Below are positions 63,708 to 64,000 of a stretch of 64,000 nt of DNA, in pieces (the stretch's first letter is position 1; every line of letters begins with the position of its first letter). The position numbers were made by a program, and so were the translations under genes. This DNA comes from Chaenocephalus aceratus (Eukaryota; Chordata; Actinopteri; Perciformes; Channichthyidae), in the NCBI GenBank assembly GCA_023974075.1, contig CM043787.1:40552168-40616167 (forward strand), in the 5' to 3' direction. Below the pieces are notes generated by a model. It was not told the origin of the DNA. It saw only the letters and a program-made list of their open reading frames with translations, and ran no database searches.

Positions 63708-64000
63708 CTGGATTAGACAAAGTGTGAACACCTGTAGTGGGCTTATTGACGTGATGGATGAAAAGTTGAAGGATTGTTTGCAGAGAGGTTTTATTTATAT
63801 ATTTCTACTGTGTTAGATTTTGCAGAAATCAGAATCAGATGATACACTTTTTGTTTAAATGCAATGGATGCGAGTGTAAGCCGAGGTTGGTTAGCGGTCT
63901 TCTTACAGCATGTTCCTGGCTCTCTGCCATGTCTTAACATCCTGCTGATGTTTTAAAGTAATGCAGACGTCTGTTTACTGCTCACAGAGGGCTGCTATAA

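Overview
This window is nuclear DNA of a ray-finned (teleost) fish. The evidence is spliced vertebrate genes with GT-AG introns, and a dense load of repeat types typical of fish genomes: DIRS-order and L2-type retrotransposons, Tc1, several hAT families, tRNA-derived SINEs, and long CA and ATCT microsatellites. It is a gene-poor eukaryotic segment. There are no operons, CRISPR arrays or prokaryotic features.

Layout. 1-3090: decayed DIRS-order (Ngaro-like) retrotransposon on the minus strand, with an internal duplicated segment. 3.1-5.4 kb: spacer with a SINE relic and two microsatellites. 5419-16132: slc7a9, twelve coding exons on the plus strand with an unbroken 495-codon frame. Its intron 5 carries a hAT element with a perfect 8-bp target duplication, itself split by an L2-type LINE. 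16.4-25.7 kb: intergenic, no gene seen. 25.7-28 kb: hAT relics and an SGNH-like fragment. 29.3-31.8 kb: a three-exon THAP-domain gene on the minus strand. 32.66-37.8 kb: an unrecognised three-exon gene on the plus strand, divergent from the THAP gene, whose last intron holds a LINE and nested hAT elements. 39686-61847: zfand3 on the plus strand, six coding exons with a 14-kb first intron. That intron contains a LINE split by Tc1 and an L2 split by a 5.8-kb DIRS element, which is itself split by a hAT. Intron 4-5 territory carries a solo LTR with a perfect 5-bp duplication. 61.8-63.7 kb: zfand3 3' UTR.

The host genes have unrelated jobs: slc7a9 is the light chain of the apical cystine/dibasic amino-acid transporter, zfand3 is an A20/AN1 zinc-finger protein, and the THAP protein is a putative DNA-binding factor. 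The points most worth checking are: (i) frame breaks in zfand3 exons 2 and 3 and in THAP exon 1, in contrast to an intact slc7a9; (ii) the unrecognised 153-aa gene, whose three exons agree in phase; and (iii) the DIRS insertion, whose termini, GTT junction and internal complementary region can be read to the base. Exon joins and family calls were made by eye, from splice signals, phase and recalled family motifs. No alignment or database search was run.
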